Of a DNA stretch of 64,000 bases, positions 35,258-43,533 are shown piece by piece. The notes under the pieces were generated by a model, which searched no databases, was not told the DNA's origin, and saw only the letters and a list, made by a program, of their open reading frames with translations. Source of the DNA: DATNPX01 sp036702975. Its GTDB lineage: Bacteria > Cyanobacteriota > Vampirovibrionia > Obscuribacterales > Obscuribacteraceae. Positions within the stretch are counted from its first letter, which is position 1, and the number at the start of each line of letters is the position of its first letter. The stretch lies in NCBI GenBank assembly GCA_036702975.1, contig DATNPX010000054.1, positions 62,001-126,000 of the forward strand, read 5' to 3'. The position numbers and the translations under genes were made by a program.

Positions 35258-36727
35258 TCACCAGATGTCCGTGAACTTTTCAGGGCTCACGGCTGGTTGC
35301 GAAGGAGTCGGGCTGGCGAGACTGTGCCCGCGCAAGTACTTCTTCGACGGAGTGCCGAACTCCAAGGAGTGTTGGAAGTCGTTCAAAACGATCGCAACTT
35401 TGCGTGGATTAGTGCTGCCCTTTGATGATTTGGCTTCGACCGATCCTGTTGGATCGAACAAAGCGTAGATCTCCTCGGTGCACTCGGGAGCAATTTCTTT
35501 GAACTGCTCCAAAGAGAGTTCCGAAAGTGGCTTATCGAGTTCCTTTGCGACTTGCACCAGCTGCGATACTTGCTCGTGAGCTTGTCTGAATGGAACGTTC
35601 TTGCGAACGAGAAACTCGACAAGGTCAGTCGTCATCATTCCGGCGTCAGAGGCTGCCTTCAGCGTATTTTCTTTAATTACCGTCATGTTGTCGACCGCAA
35701 TCGCCAGCACCTTCAACGAACCGAAAAGCTCTTTGGATGCTTTAATCGCAGGCGGTTTCGTCTCTTGCAGGTCCCGATTGTATCCAAGCGGAAGACCTTT
35801 TAGAGTCGAGAGCACATTGACTAGATCGCCGATCATTGAGCCCGTCTTTCCGCGTACCAGTTCAACTGGATCAGGATTTTTCTTTTGCGGCATCAAGCTA
35901 GAAGCTGTTGTTACGCAGTCTGCGAACTCGACGAATGAGAACTCTTTGCTCGCCCAAATAATGAGTGTCTCTGCCAATTGCGACAGATGCACCGAACAGA
36001 GCGATGCTGCAAAGAGAAACTCGGCGACAAAATCACGGTCGCTGACTGCATCGACAGAGTTTGCAAAAACAGCTCTGATACCGAGATTATGTGCGCTGAG
36101 TGCTGGATCGATCGGCAGTGATGTCCCTGCTTGAGCGCCTGCACCAAGAGGCGATACATTCGCGCGTTTGCCGGCGTCTTCAAAGCGTGAATGATCTCGT
36201 TCGAGCATTTGAATGAAAGCATCCATGGCATGAGCAAACAGAATCGGCTGCGCCCGTTGCAGGTGAGTGTAGCCTGGCATCACTACGTCAATGTGATCGA
36301 GACCGCATTTTGCCAGTGATGACTGCAGGCTTCTAATCAGGACCTTTGCGGAAGTGATCTGCGTAGTGATAAAGAGCCGTAAATCCAGCGCCACTTGATC
36401 GTTTCGGCTGCGCGCTGTGTGCAATCGCAGCGCGTCTTCGCCGATTAACTCCTGCAACTTCTTTTCGACGTTCATATGTACGTCTTCGAAGGCTGGGTTG
36501 AGGGCAAACTCACCGGCTCTCGCTTCGGTCAATATTTGATTGAGACCGCCGACGATGCGATCTTTTTGCTCGTCCGTCAATATGCCGACGTGAGTCAGCA
36601 TATTGGCGTGAGCGATACTTCCCGTGATATCAGCCTCAATCAGAGCTCGGTCTGCCTCAATCGAATTGACGAAAGCGCTGATCGTTTCGTTAAGCTGTTG
36701 GCTGAAGGCTTTTCGTAAAACTTGCAT
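35258..36727 (-). CDS. argH: argininosuccinate lyase
   Basis: The 489-residue protein has GSIAHANML, TARSRNDQVALDLRL, GYTHLQRAQP with His155, and the signature SSLMPQKKNPDPVELVRGK at about 276-294. It splits argininosuccinate into arginine and fumarate. The usual N-terminal LWGGRF motif is absent; the protein begins MQVLRKAFSQQL, about ten residues shorter than typical. A C-terminal tail of roughly 30 extra residues follows the normal end. The start overlaps argG by 38 nt, consistent with coupled translation. Confidence 0.94.
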   Translation of the reverse strand: MQVLRKAFSQQLNETISAFVNSIEADRALIEADITGSIAHANMLTHVGILTDEQKDRIVGGLNQILTEARAGEFALNPAFEDVHMNVEKKLQELIGEDALRLHTARSRNDQVALDLRLFITTQITSAKVLIRSLQSSLAKCGLDHIDVVMPGYTHLQRAQPILFAHAMDAFIQMLERDHSRFEDAGKRANVSPLGAGAQAGTSLPIDPALSAHNLGIRAVFANSVDAVSDRDFVAEFLFAASLCSVHLSQLAETLIIWASKEFSFVEFADCVTTASSLMPQKKNPDPVELVRGKTGSMIGDLVNVLSTLKGLPLGYNRDLQETKPPAIKASKELFGSLKVLAIAVDNMTVIKENTLKAASDAGMMTTDLVEFLVRKNVPFRQAHEQVSQLVQVAKELDKPLSELSLEQFKEIAPECTEEIYALFDPTGSVEAKSSKGSTNPRKVAIVLNDFQHSLEFGTPSKKYLRGHSLASPTPSQPAVSPEKFTDIW

Positions 36728-37910
36728 GCTTTTGGCTCCATGTTGAGAGTCTGAGTCCGTTGATATTGATGAATCCGCCAGAATCGGCTGGATTGAATGC
36801 CGACATGTTTTCGAAGCTCGTCACGCTTTCACTGTAAAGAGACTGCGGTGACTTACGTGCGACCACCATCGAATAGCCTTTGTACAACTTCAGCTTGGCC
36901 GTGCCCGTGACGTGCTCCTGGCTTTGTGTGATGAAGCCGCGCAGCAACTCAGCTTCCGGCGCGAACCAGTAGCCGTTGTAGGTGAGGTCTGCAATCTTGC
37001 CAATGAAGGAGTCTTTCAAATGCGAAACTTCTCTGTCGAGGGTCAATGATTCGATCGCTTTGTGTGCTTGCATCAAAATTGTGGTGCCCGGAGTTTCATA
37101 AACGCCGCGGCACTTGATGCCTACATAACGGTTCTCTACGATATCAATACGGCCAACGCCGTGAGCGGCTGCCAATGCGTTTGCTTCTTTCATGAGTTCA
37201 ACTGGCGACAGCTCCTTGCCATTGATAGCGACCGGGTTGCCTTGCTCGAAATCGATGGTGACAAATTCCGGTTTGTCTGGCGCTGACTCAGGTGAGGTGG
37301 TCCAGAGATAAATGTCTTCGGGGGCTTCGTTCCATGTGTCTTCGAGGATGCCGCCTTCATAGCTTATATGCATGAGGTTGGCGTCCATCGAGTATGGTTT
37401 CTCTTTGCAGATAGGCAAAGGAATACCGTGCTTTTCAGCATAGTCGAAAAGTTCGGAGCGGCTGCTGTATTCCCATTCACGCCAGGGGGCGATGACTTTG
37501 AGTTGCGGAGCCAGTGCTTTCATCGTCAACTCGAAGCGCACCTGGTCGTTGCCTTTACCGGTTGCACCATGGGCGATGTAGTCGCATCCTTCTCTGAGAG
37601 CTGCTTCAACCATGCCCTTTGCTATGCAAGGTCTGGCGAGTGAAGTGCCCATCAGATAAATAGTTTCGTAAACGGCATTTGCTTGTATAGAAGGGAAAAT
37701 GTACTCTTTGACGAATTCATTTTTGAGGTCGTCAATAATGCATTTCTCGGCGCCGGTTTTCAGAGCTTTTACTTTGACAGCTTCGAAGTCTTCGTCTTGT
37801 CCGACATCAGCACAATAAGCGATGATCGGTGCGTTGTACTTTTCCTTCAACCAGGTCAAGATGCACGATGTATCGAGACCGCCGCTGTAGGCTAACAAAA
37901 TCTTCTTCAT
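36690..37910 (-). CDS. argG: argininosuccinate synthase
   Basis: The 406-residue protein has the ATP-binding PP-loop AYSGGLDTS at residues 8-16, GADVGQ-like CADVGQDEDFE, AHGATGKGNDQVRFE, a YSMDANLMHISYEGG segment and a C-terminal SLYSESVTSF. It joins citrulline and aspartate using ATP. GGAGGA sits 5 nt before the ATG. The tail (about 15 residues, WSQKHASFTKSLQPTA) runs into argH and looks like an extension beyond the family end. Confidence 0.95.
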   Translation of the reverse strand: MKKILLAYSGGLDTSCILTWLKEKYNAPIIAYCADVGQDEDFEAVKVKALKTGAEKCIIDDLKNEFVKEYIFPSIQANAVYETIYLMGTSLARPCIAKGMVEAALREGCDYIAHGATGKGNDQVRFELTMKALAPQLKVIAPWREWEYSSRSELFDYAEKHGIPLPICKEKPYSMDANLMHISYEGGILEDTWNEAPEDIYLWTTSPESAPDKPEFVTIDFEQGNPVAINGKELSPVELMKEANALAAAHGVGRIDIVENRYVGIKCRGVYETPGTTILMQAHKAIESLTLDREVSHLKDSFIGKIADLTYNGYWFAPEAELLRGFITQSQEHVTGTAKLKLYKGYSMVVARKSPQSLYSESVTSFENMSAFNPADSGGFININGLRLSTWSQKHASFTKSLQPTA

Positions 37911-37958
37911 GGGTTCCTCCGGTAGTTTTGAATGTGTAGTGTTTTTGCGCTGTTTGCT

Positions 37959-38972
37959 TTATAGAACCAGCGCCAAAATTGCTTTTTGTGCATGCAGTCT
38001 GTTCTCGGCTTGATCGAAAACGACCGATTGCGGGCCGTCTATGACGTCCGCTGAAATTTCCAGTCCGCGGTGCGCCGGCAAGCAGTGCATGACGATCGCA
38101 TCTTTTTTCGCATGGCTTACGAGAGCCTTGTTCACCTGGAAGCCAGCGAAGGCCTTCTCTCTTTTCTCACTTTCAGCTTCCTGCCCCATGGAAGTCCAGA
38201 CATCTGTATAGATTGCATCGGCATCGGTGGCTGCTTCTATTGGGTCATGAGTGAGAGTCATTTTTGCGCCGGATTTGGCGGCAAGCTGCATCACTTTCAT
38301 CCAGACAGTTGCATTCGGTTGATAGTGCGCCGGACAGGCGATGGCAAAGTCAGTTCCTAAGGTCGCAGCCATGAGCATCAGCGAATTGGCCACATTATTG
38401 GCGTCTCCAATGTAGGCAAGCTTGACACCTTTGTGTGAGCCTTTGTGTTCGATTAGCGTTTGAAAATCTGCGAGAGCCTGGCAAGGATGCTCTTGGTCGC
38501 TCAATCCGTTCACGACCGGAATGTTGGCGTGCTTGGCCAAGGAGGTTATGGTCTCGTGGTCGAAGGTTCTGGCCATGATGCCATCCACCCAGCGCTCAAG
38601 ATTGTGGGCAACATCGCTGACCAACTCTCTCTCCCCGAGTTTGCCTTCTAAATAGATGGCGTTGCCACCAAGTTGAGTCATGCCGGCTTCGAACGTTACT
38701 CTCGTTCTCAAAGACGGTTTCTCGAAAAGCATTGCCAGGGTCTGACCTTTGGCGAAGAGCGTTTGGGTTGCATCAAACTTGCTCAATTTCAGCCTTTTCG
38801 CAACATCGAGCATCAAGAGAAGCTCTTCTTCGTTGAAGTGTTCGATGCCGATGACGTCTTTACCACGCAGAAGCGGCTGCTCGAGAACATCGGCGATTAT
38901 CGATTGACCGGCTGGTGAAGCCATTCTTTGCGAGCTGGCGGTTACCTTTGGTTCTTGAGTAGTGGCTGACAT
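37959..38972 (-). CDS. argF: ornithine carbamoyltransferase
   Basis: The 337-residue protein has the carbamoyl-phosphate motif as SLRTR (87-91), DQEHPCQALADFQT, a Y-I-G-D-A-N-NVANSLM stretch and the ornithine-binding HCLPAHRG starting at residue 296. It makes citrulline. The first about 38 residues are an extra low-complexity extension before the family start. GGAGAG lies just upstream of the ATG. It is the first structural gene of the arginine operon, directly behind a predicted attenuator. Confidence 0.95.
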   Translation of the reverse strand: MSATTQEPKVTASSQRMASPAGQSIIADVLEQPLLRGKDVIGIEHFNEEELLLMLDVAKRLKLSKFDATQTLFAKGQTLAMLFEKPSLRTRVTFEAGMTQLGGNAIYLEGKLGERELVSDVAHNLERWVDGIMARTFDHETITSLAKHANIPVVNGLSDQEHPCQALADFQTLIEHKGSHKGVKLAYIGDANNVANSLMLMAATLGTDFAIACPAHYQPNATVWMKVMQLAAKSGAKMTLTHDPIEAATDADAIYTDVWTSMGQEAESEKREKAFAGFQVNKALVSHAKKDAIVMHCLPAHRGLEISADVIDGPQSVVFDQAENRLHAQKAILALVL

Positions 38973-38995
38973 GGCGCTCTCCTTGTTTGTTGGCC

Positions 38996-39026
38996 AAAAA
39001 AAATCCCGGGTGATTAGACCCGGGAT
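38996..39026 (-). terminator. Rho-independent terminator in the arg leader (attenuator)
   Basis: On the minus strand ATCCCGGGT and ACCCGGGAT form perfect 9-bp arms with a 6-nt loop, followed at once by eight T. It ends 24 nt before the argF start codon, so it would block the operon when formed. Its 5' arm (39018-39026) is also complementary to an upstream leader segment. Confidence 0.85.
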
Positions 39027-39075
39027 ATGACTGCGATTATGGTGCTAAATCAGCTACGGCATATCGGCCCCGGGT
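39018..39075 (-). promoter_or_regulatory. antiterminator pairing of the arg leader
   Basis: The minus-strand segments GATATG (39065-39060) and ACCCGG (39075-39070) are complementary to CATATC (39029-39024) and CCGGGT (39023-39018). That gives 12 bp with one 4-nt bulge. This helix uses the 5' arm of the terminator, so the two structures exclude each other. The upstream strand lies inside the leader ORF just after its Arg codons. Confidence 0.75.
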
Positions 39076-39127
39076 TCTTATCGAATCCGCGGCGACGACG
39101 GTTGCTAGATATATTGATCGACAACAT
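39050..39127 (-). CDS. arg operon leader peptide, 25 codons with four tandem Arg codons
   Basis: ATG at 39127 opens a short frame ending TGA at 39050. AGGTG lies 9 nt upstream. The peptide begins MLSINISSN, followed by Arg-Arg-Arg-Arg (CGT CGT CGC CGC, 39089-39100), then GFDKNPGPICRS. A ribosome waiting at these codons for charged tRNA-Arg would leave 39060-39075 free to form the antiterminator. A ribosome that reaches the stop would cover it and allow the terminator. This is the layout of his/leu/trp-type attenuators, applied here to arginine. The ORF is too short for standard gene callers. Confidence 0.8.
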   Translation of the reverse strand: MLSINISSNRRRRGFDKNPGPICRS

Positions 39128-39157
39128 TGGCGACAGCACCTGTATGAATCTGCAAGC

Positions 39158-39186
39158 AGGTTACAAGTGACCGGCCGGTGTGTCAA
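39158..39186 (-). promoter_or_regulatory. sigma-70-type promoter of the arginine operon
   Basis: A perfect -35 TTGACA (39186-39181) is followed by a 17-nt spacer and TAACCT as -10 (39163-39158). Transcription would start near 39151, about 24 nt before the leader-peptide ATG. Confidence 0.65.
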
Positions 39187-39320
39187 TAGATCTTCCTTTC
39201 ACTAAACAGGTATGTGTTGAAAATGTTTACAGTCGAACGAGAGTGCAAGCCGCTAGGCAATTGTTGACTGAGGATGGCTCAACTTTCTTGCATTGATAGG
39301 CTTGTCTGTAGACTGGTTTC

Positions 39321-39449
39321 GTGCCGAAGAAGGTGGTTGAGTATCCCCGAGATCATCTCGAAAAACTCGAAAAACTCAAAAAGCTCAAAAAGCTCAAAAA
39401 GCTCAACACAAATATCTCGACCGAGTCGGTCGCTAAAACAGATCGTTGA
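39321..39449 (+). CDS. possible 42-aa peptide with LKKL repeats
   Basis: A GTG-started frame encodes a peptide with a heptad-like LEKLEKLKKLKKLKKLN core, coded by a 9-bp tandem repeat. There is no good ribosome site and no family. It could be an amphipathic peptide or only a repeat by-product. Confidence 0.2.
   Translation: MPKKVVEYPRDHLEKLEKLKKLKKLKKLNTNISTESVAKTDR
39358..39405. repeat. 9-bp tandem repeat
   Basis: About five units of CTCGAAAAA/CTCAAAAAG in a row. The array encodes LEK/LKK in one frame. Confidence 0.7.
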
Positions 39450-39461
39450 CTTGTGCTGGTT

Positions 39462-39536
39462 CTAGATCGTGCGAGTGACTTCGATCACGGCGACCAGGGC
39501 AACGATGATTAAACCAATTAATACAAGGAGACCCAA
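39462..39536 (-). CDS. possible 24-aa single-span membrane peptide
   Basis: The TTG at 39536 has GGAG 10 nt upstream. The frame reads MGLLVLIGLIIVALVAVIEV and ends TRTI, a clean membrane helix with a polar tail. An in-frame stop lies just upstream, so this is the full possible length. It resembles small membrane peptides in shape only. Confidence 0.3.
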   Translation of the reverse strand: MGLLVLIGLIIVALVAVIEVTRTI

Positions 39537-39653
39537 CTTGGCAGTACTCCAGCCGAACTTTTAGACATCGCTATGGTACTCCTATCTTGCGAAAGCGCTA
39601 GGTGGAAAGATACGCTCGGCGCAAATGTTTACATTATGATGTGACAATCTTTG

Positions 39654-40466
39654 CTACGGCTTAGGCAGAGCTATTTTGAGTTCCATTCCCCGTTCCTTGA
39701 GCTCATCGGCTAGTACCTCAGACCCGTTTTTCTCGTCGAGCTGTTCTAGATGTGCAGTTTCTAGATGTGCAGTCTCAAGATGTGTAGTATCTAGTGTGCC
39801 GTTATGAGCTTCTATGATGATCTTGCATATGTGCAGCTTTAGTATTGCACCCGGCTTGTAGCGTGGATTGTCGTCGGCTGAAGCGTTGAGCAGTGTTTCT
39901 CGCTCGATGGCAGTAATTGGTCTGTTCGGGGCTGTGACGTGGACGACGCTGCTGTCTGGTTCGGAAACAACCCGTAGTTCAATGGTGTCGCCGCTTTGAC
40001 TTCGTTTGATCATATGATCGAGCAGGTTTTCCATGGCCCGGTACATCAAGTGCGCATCAGCTTTTACGAAGTTTGTCTGTTCGGTGAGGTCAGCGATAAT
40101 TTTGATCTGTTTGCTCTCGCAAGATTTTCTTCTCGCACTTATGATTTGATTGAGCACGGCGGATAGATCGAGCGAGGATAATTGACCGACGTGCTCTTGC
40201 TCTATGGCATACGTGTCTATCATCTCGCCAACCATGTCCAGAACTGCTTTATTGCTTTCTCGCAATTGAAAAAGAAGCAAAGTTTGCTGTTCAGTGAGCG
40301 GGCCCAAAGTGCCTTGAACGAATAGATCGAGTATTCGATCAGCGCCAATCAAAGGCGTTTTCATGTCATAGATCAATGCAGACAAAAAGTCTTCGCGCTG
40401 TCGGCTCACGCGCTTTCGCACTGAAAAATCATCGGCCTTTTGAGTTTCGGAATGTTCCGAAGCCAT
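39654..40466 (-). CDS. degenerate sensor histidine kinase-like protein
   Basis: The 270-residue cytoplasmic protein follows the HisKA-HATPase plan. The H-box reads ALIYDMKTPLI with Tyr33 where the phosphoacceptor His is expected. The N-box is NLLDHMI. The G-box GAILKLHICKIIIEAHNG has lost most glycines of GSGLGLYI. The ATP lid is further broken by a tandem insert (TTHLETAHLETAHLEQL). Autophosphorylation is unlikely; it may be a regulatory pseudokinase. No response regulator is adjacent. The start is the ATG at 40466. Confidence 0.7.
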   Translation of the reverse strand: MASEHSETQKADDFSVRKRVSRQREDFLSALIYDMKTPLIGADRILDLFVQGTLGPLTEQQTLLLFQLRESNKAVLDMVGEMIDTYAIEQEHVGQLSSLDLSAVLNQIISARRKSCESKQIKIIADLTEQTNFVKADAHLMYRAMENLLDHMIKRSQSGDTIELRVVSEPDSSVVHVTAPNRPITAIERETLLNASADDNPRYKPGAILKLHICKIIIEAHNGTLDTTHLETAHLETAHLEQLDEKNGSEVLADELKERGMELKIALPKP

Positions 40467-41305
40467 GTCAAAACACTCTTGTTCCGTGGGCTAACGTATG
40501 AACTTCAACATCAGTCATAGTACTCCGAACTAAATTCACTATGGATCACCCAAAGATGTGAAATTAGTCACAACGCACTGACGGAGCTCTTGCTACCAGA
40601 GTCTTGTCGAAACGATAACTCGTGCCAACCTGCATTGTGGCTCGATTGTGTGCATCACATGCGGTGTCTAATACCGTGCCAAATTTGTAGCTTTTCTTTG
40701 TTCAGCACATAACGGTTAATTACGTTCAGCTTGAATTTCATGAACGTTCACTGACTGTTTCGTGAGCGCACAAATGTCCGATATCCGCCTGTAATCGACT
40801 TTTACGACAACTTTATTGCTTGTCTCGACACGATTACAATCAAGATCGATCAACCTGAACGAACGAAAAAAGATGATCAAACCCGATCTACTTATCTCGT
40901 TATCGGGATATCTTAGTGCCCCGATCGGTTTACCTCGATCGGTTATCTAGCCTTTTCTTTCTTTCTTTTCGGTAGGTCTGCCAAAGTATTTGAATGTGAG
41001 TGGCTTGGAATGTGAGTTCTTACAACTAGTGAATTCAGTCACGCCGGCAACCCTTGGAACTGCATCGGCGGTCCCGAAAGTCAATCGCAACGCAGGACAG
41101 CGGTTAAGTGTTATGAAAAATTAGTCTACCTTTCCGAGTAGACCATGGCGCTCTCCTGACCGCGCAGCACGGCTTTCCGGGCACGGTCTGGGGTATTCCC
41201 TATACGGACATTTGAAGTGAACCCCTTGCTCTTGCTGACTAATTTGCCGGGGGCGTGCGATAATGCTCGAATACTTACTTTAGTCCTTATTTTTTGGTGT
41301 AACGC
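40467..41305. other. 839-bp intergenic region
   Basis: No ORF, tRNA or rRNA was seen. There is a CGATCGG-rich stretch at about 40918-40945 (two CGATCGGTT copies) and a T/C-rich tract at 40950-40970. GGTG lies 6 nt before the RRM gene. The length leaves room for a long 5' leader of that gene. Confidence 0.5.
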
Positions 41306-41575
41306 ATGAATAGCAAATTGTTCGTAGGCAATCTTTCTTTCAAATTGGGTGAGGCAGATCTTTTGACGATGTTTGAGCAATACGGCACCGTCGTATCCAG
41401 CGCCATCCCCGTTGATAGAGAAACTGGCAGGAAGCGTGGGTTTGCCTTCGTTGAAATGTCTAATCAAGCTGAAGCCGAAGCTGCAATCAAAGGTTTGAAT
41501 GGTCGTGACGTTGAAGGTCGCCAGATCGCTGTAAGCATCTCGCAACCTAAAGAAAAGTCCGGCGGCCGTAGATAA
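41306..41575 (+). CDS. single-RRM RNA-binding protein
   Basis: The 89-residue protein is one RNA-recognition motif with RNP2 LFVGNL (5-10) and RNP1 RGFAFVEM (44-51), plus a short Gly/Arg tail. This size and layout match the cyanobacterial Rbp family, members of which are often cold-induced and bind mRNA. The unusually long upstream non-coding region would suit leader-based control but no motif proves it. A possible weak terminator follows at 41662-41689. Confidence 0.92.
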   Translation: MNSKLFVGNLSFKLGEADLLTMFEQYGTVVSSAIPVDRETGRKRGFAFVEMSNQAEAEAAIKGLNGRDVEGRQIAVSISQPKEKSGGRR

Positions 41576-41661
41576 ATCGACCAATCAACGAACCGCATCC
41601 CGGTATCGTTGTTGAACTGTCGCCTGGTAACGGGCGCCGGTTTTGGGTTGGAGAAAACTCA

Positions 41662-41689
41662 GGGGCACTCGTATTGACGGTGTCCCTTT
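41662..41689 (+). terminator. possible terminator after the RRM gene
   Basis: Arms GGGGCAC and GTGTCCC (one G-U pair) with an 11-nt loop are followed by TTT. Confidence 0.4.
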
Positions 41690-41710
41690 AAGCTCTTGCG
41701 ATTTTAGGCT

Positions 41711-42937
41711 TCAGGCGGTCTTTCCCAGAAGCTCGCAGCTGCCATAGCGGTTATTTTGATCCCACTGAATTTGCATGATTGCTTCTTCAGGGGTAATGTC
41801 GGCATCCATACTGTGTTTGAACGTGCTGAACGCTTGTTGTTCGGTCAATACGGCGTTGCGATAGTATCCAAGGCATCGAATCGCACGGGTAAGCATTGCA
41901 TGAGAGAGCACGCCTTCCCTTATGAGAGTGCTGCCGGCGCAGCTTTCGAAATCTTCGGTGTGAGCCGCGATTTGACGAATCTCGCTTTCGTTGAGGAAGC
42001 GGCCACGTCTCAAGAATGCAACCACTTCGTTCAATCCTTCGAGTTCCTGCATTAAGCTCTCGAGCGGTGTTTCCATATCGCGGACCAGATGCAGAAGTTC
42101 TATTGCCCGCGTCAGTTTTATCTCTTTAGAATCAAGCATTTGCTGCAATTGAAGGGCTGCGTCCAGAACCAATTCGCTCACAAATCCGTTCGCTACGAGC
42201 ACTTCGCCGGTTTTTTCATTCAATTCCAGCGAACGTTCCAAAACCGTTGGGTGAGCATCTTCAGCAAGAAGACCACCCAATTTGAGGAAATCAAGCAATT
42301 TGAGCTTGTCGCCATCGATTAAGCGCTCGAGATTGTTGCGGCTCAAAGCGTGGGGGAGATCGCAGTCAAGCTGATGGACTGTGAGGACAATTCTCGCCGC
42401 CTCTGACCTGGTCAGACGATTGTCGCGGATAAGAACGAGGCAATTGAGGGCTGCCAACAAAACAGATTCAGATATGGCCCGCTCTCTTAGCAGCAATGAA
42501 CCGACAGGTATATTGGTATCTTGGCTCTCTTTGACGAGTGGCATGAGGGTACGGCTATCTACAACTTGAGAGGCTTGCAACAACTTGCCGACTTCGGTCA
42601 GCGGCAGGGTGAATGTGTCTTCAAAAGCGGCTTGTGCCTTTGCTTCTTCTACCGACAATTTGCTGCAATGAACAGAGCGAAGCAGTTTGTAGGCAGCGTC
42701 GCGCGTGGTCTGGCCTTGTTTGAGCAACTTCTGGCTCTCTAAAGCGCAGTCGACATCCGGCTCTGTCACGTATCCTGACATAATCAACACTCTGCCAATC
42801 GGCATCTGAGCTCTTTTAGAAATCAGAAGGCATTCGTTCACCATTTGCGGTTTGATGATGCCTGCTTCTACAAACAGCTCGCCTATACGCGGCTGCGCAG
42901 GACCAGAACCGGTCGTTCTCAGCTTATCTCTCAGCAT
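41711..42937 (-). CDS. repeat protein with GSPII_E_N/MshEN-like modules
   Basis: The 408-residue protein is built from about five units of the form IGELFVEAGIIKPQMVNECL, then PIGRVLIMSGYVTEPDVDCAL. These resemble the N-terminal modules of type II secretion/type IV pilus ATPases (MshEN), some of which bind c-di-GMP, but no ATPase domain follows. It is paralogous to the protein at 50061-51944. There is no signal peptide. The promoter region contains several palindromes (42983-43076). A c-di-GMP sensor role is inference. Confidence 0.6.
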   Translation of the reverse strand: MLRDKLRTTGSGPAQPRIGELFVEAGIIKPQMVNECLLISKRAQMPIGRVLIMSGYVTEPDVDCALESQKLLKQGQTTRDAAYKLLRSVHCSKLSVEEAKAQAAFEDTFTLPLTEVGKLLQASQVVDSRTLMPLVKESQDTNIPVGSLLLRERAISESVLLAALNCLVLIRDNRLTRSEAARIVLTVHQLDCDLPHALSRNNLERLIDGDKLKLLDFLKLGGLLAEDAHPTVLERSLELNEKTGEVLVANGFVSELVLDAALQLQQMLDSKEIKLTRAIELLHLVRDMETPLESLMQELEGLNEVVAFLRRGRFLNESEIRQIAAHTEDFESCAGSTLIREGVLSHAMLTRAIRCLGYYRNAVLTEQQAFSTFKHSMDADITPEEAIMQIQWDQNNRYGSCELLGKTA

Positions 42938-43533
42938 CGTTAGCGCCTCACTTGCTGGCGCTGCACCCCGAGTGCAACGCGCGTAGTACTACTGCACGTG
43001 CAGACTTTCACCGCACGTGTTGGCGTTATTACTTTTGCTACCGGCAACAGGTTGTCTAGCACCATATATGGTGCTATCCGCCGAGTGTCGATGGAGTAGT
43101 AAGTATTTCAAAAAATCCGAAGGGCATCGGACGGTGCTAGTGTATGTCCGGTTGGGGTAGAAGTCAAGACTTATTTAACTATTTAGCCAAAACTTTTGGA
43201 ATCGCTGAAAAGGCAATACCGTCATGGCTTACACAGCTGAGCCAGGGTGCGCGACCGTATCTAATCTTTGAACGCTGCATCTCACAATTTCCCCAAATTT
43301 GGCATTTAAGCTTCTGGCATTAGAAGTTTTGCCGGAGAAGAAATATGCAAAATCTCGCCCTACCACTCTCCTATCACTCTTTAGAAGTCACGCTTCCGCC
43401 AAATACTCTAGAACTGGAACCGAGACCCACGGCAGCTTAGCCGGTTGGTCCACTGGAATTAAGCTCCTGCGTGACATAATGGACGCCAGTTCAAAAATGT
43501 CCTACTTAGTACTGACTGACCGAGCGCGAGACC
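42938..43533. other. intergenic region rich in palindromes near the minus-strand gene
   Basis: GTAGTACTAC (42983-42992), CTGCACGTGCAG (42992-43003) and the 20-bp palindrome at 43057-43076 lie upstream of the MshEN-like gene. The rest up to 43533 has no convincing feature. An 81-codon plus frame at 43299 overlaps the GNAT gene start and is doubtful. Confidence 0.5.
43057..43076. promoter_or_regulatory. perfect 20-bp palindrome, possible operator
   Basis: TAGCACCATA and TATGGTGCTA are exact complements. The core is shared with 28214-28235. It sits about 120 bp upstream of the MshEN-like gene. Confidence 0.5.

Noticed and set aside
39274..39465. 63-codon ORF over the 9-bp tandem repeat
   Set aside because: The Ser/Lys run is a by-product of the repeat; the LKKL frame is the more peptide-like one and is itself doubtful.
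41126..41584. 152-codon minus-strand ORF
   Set aside because: It lies opposite the RRM gene and has no family signature; a shadow frame.
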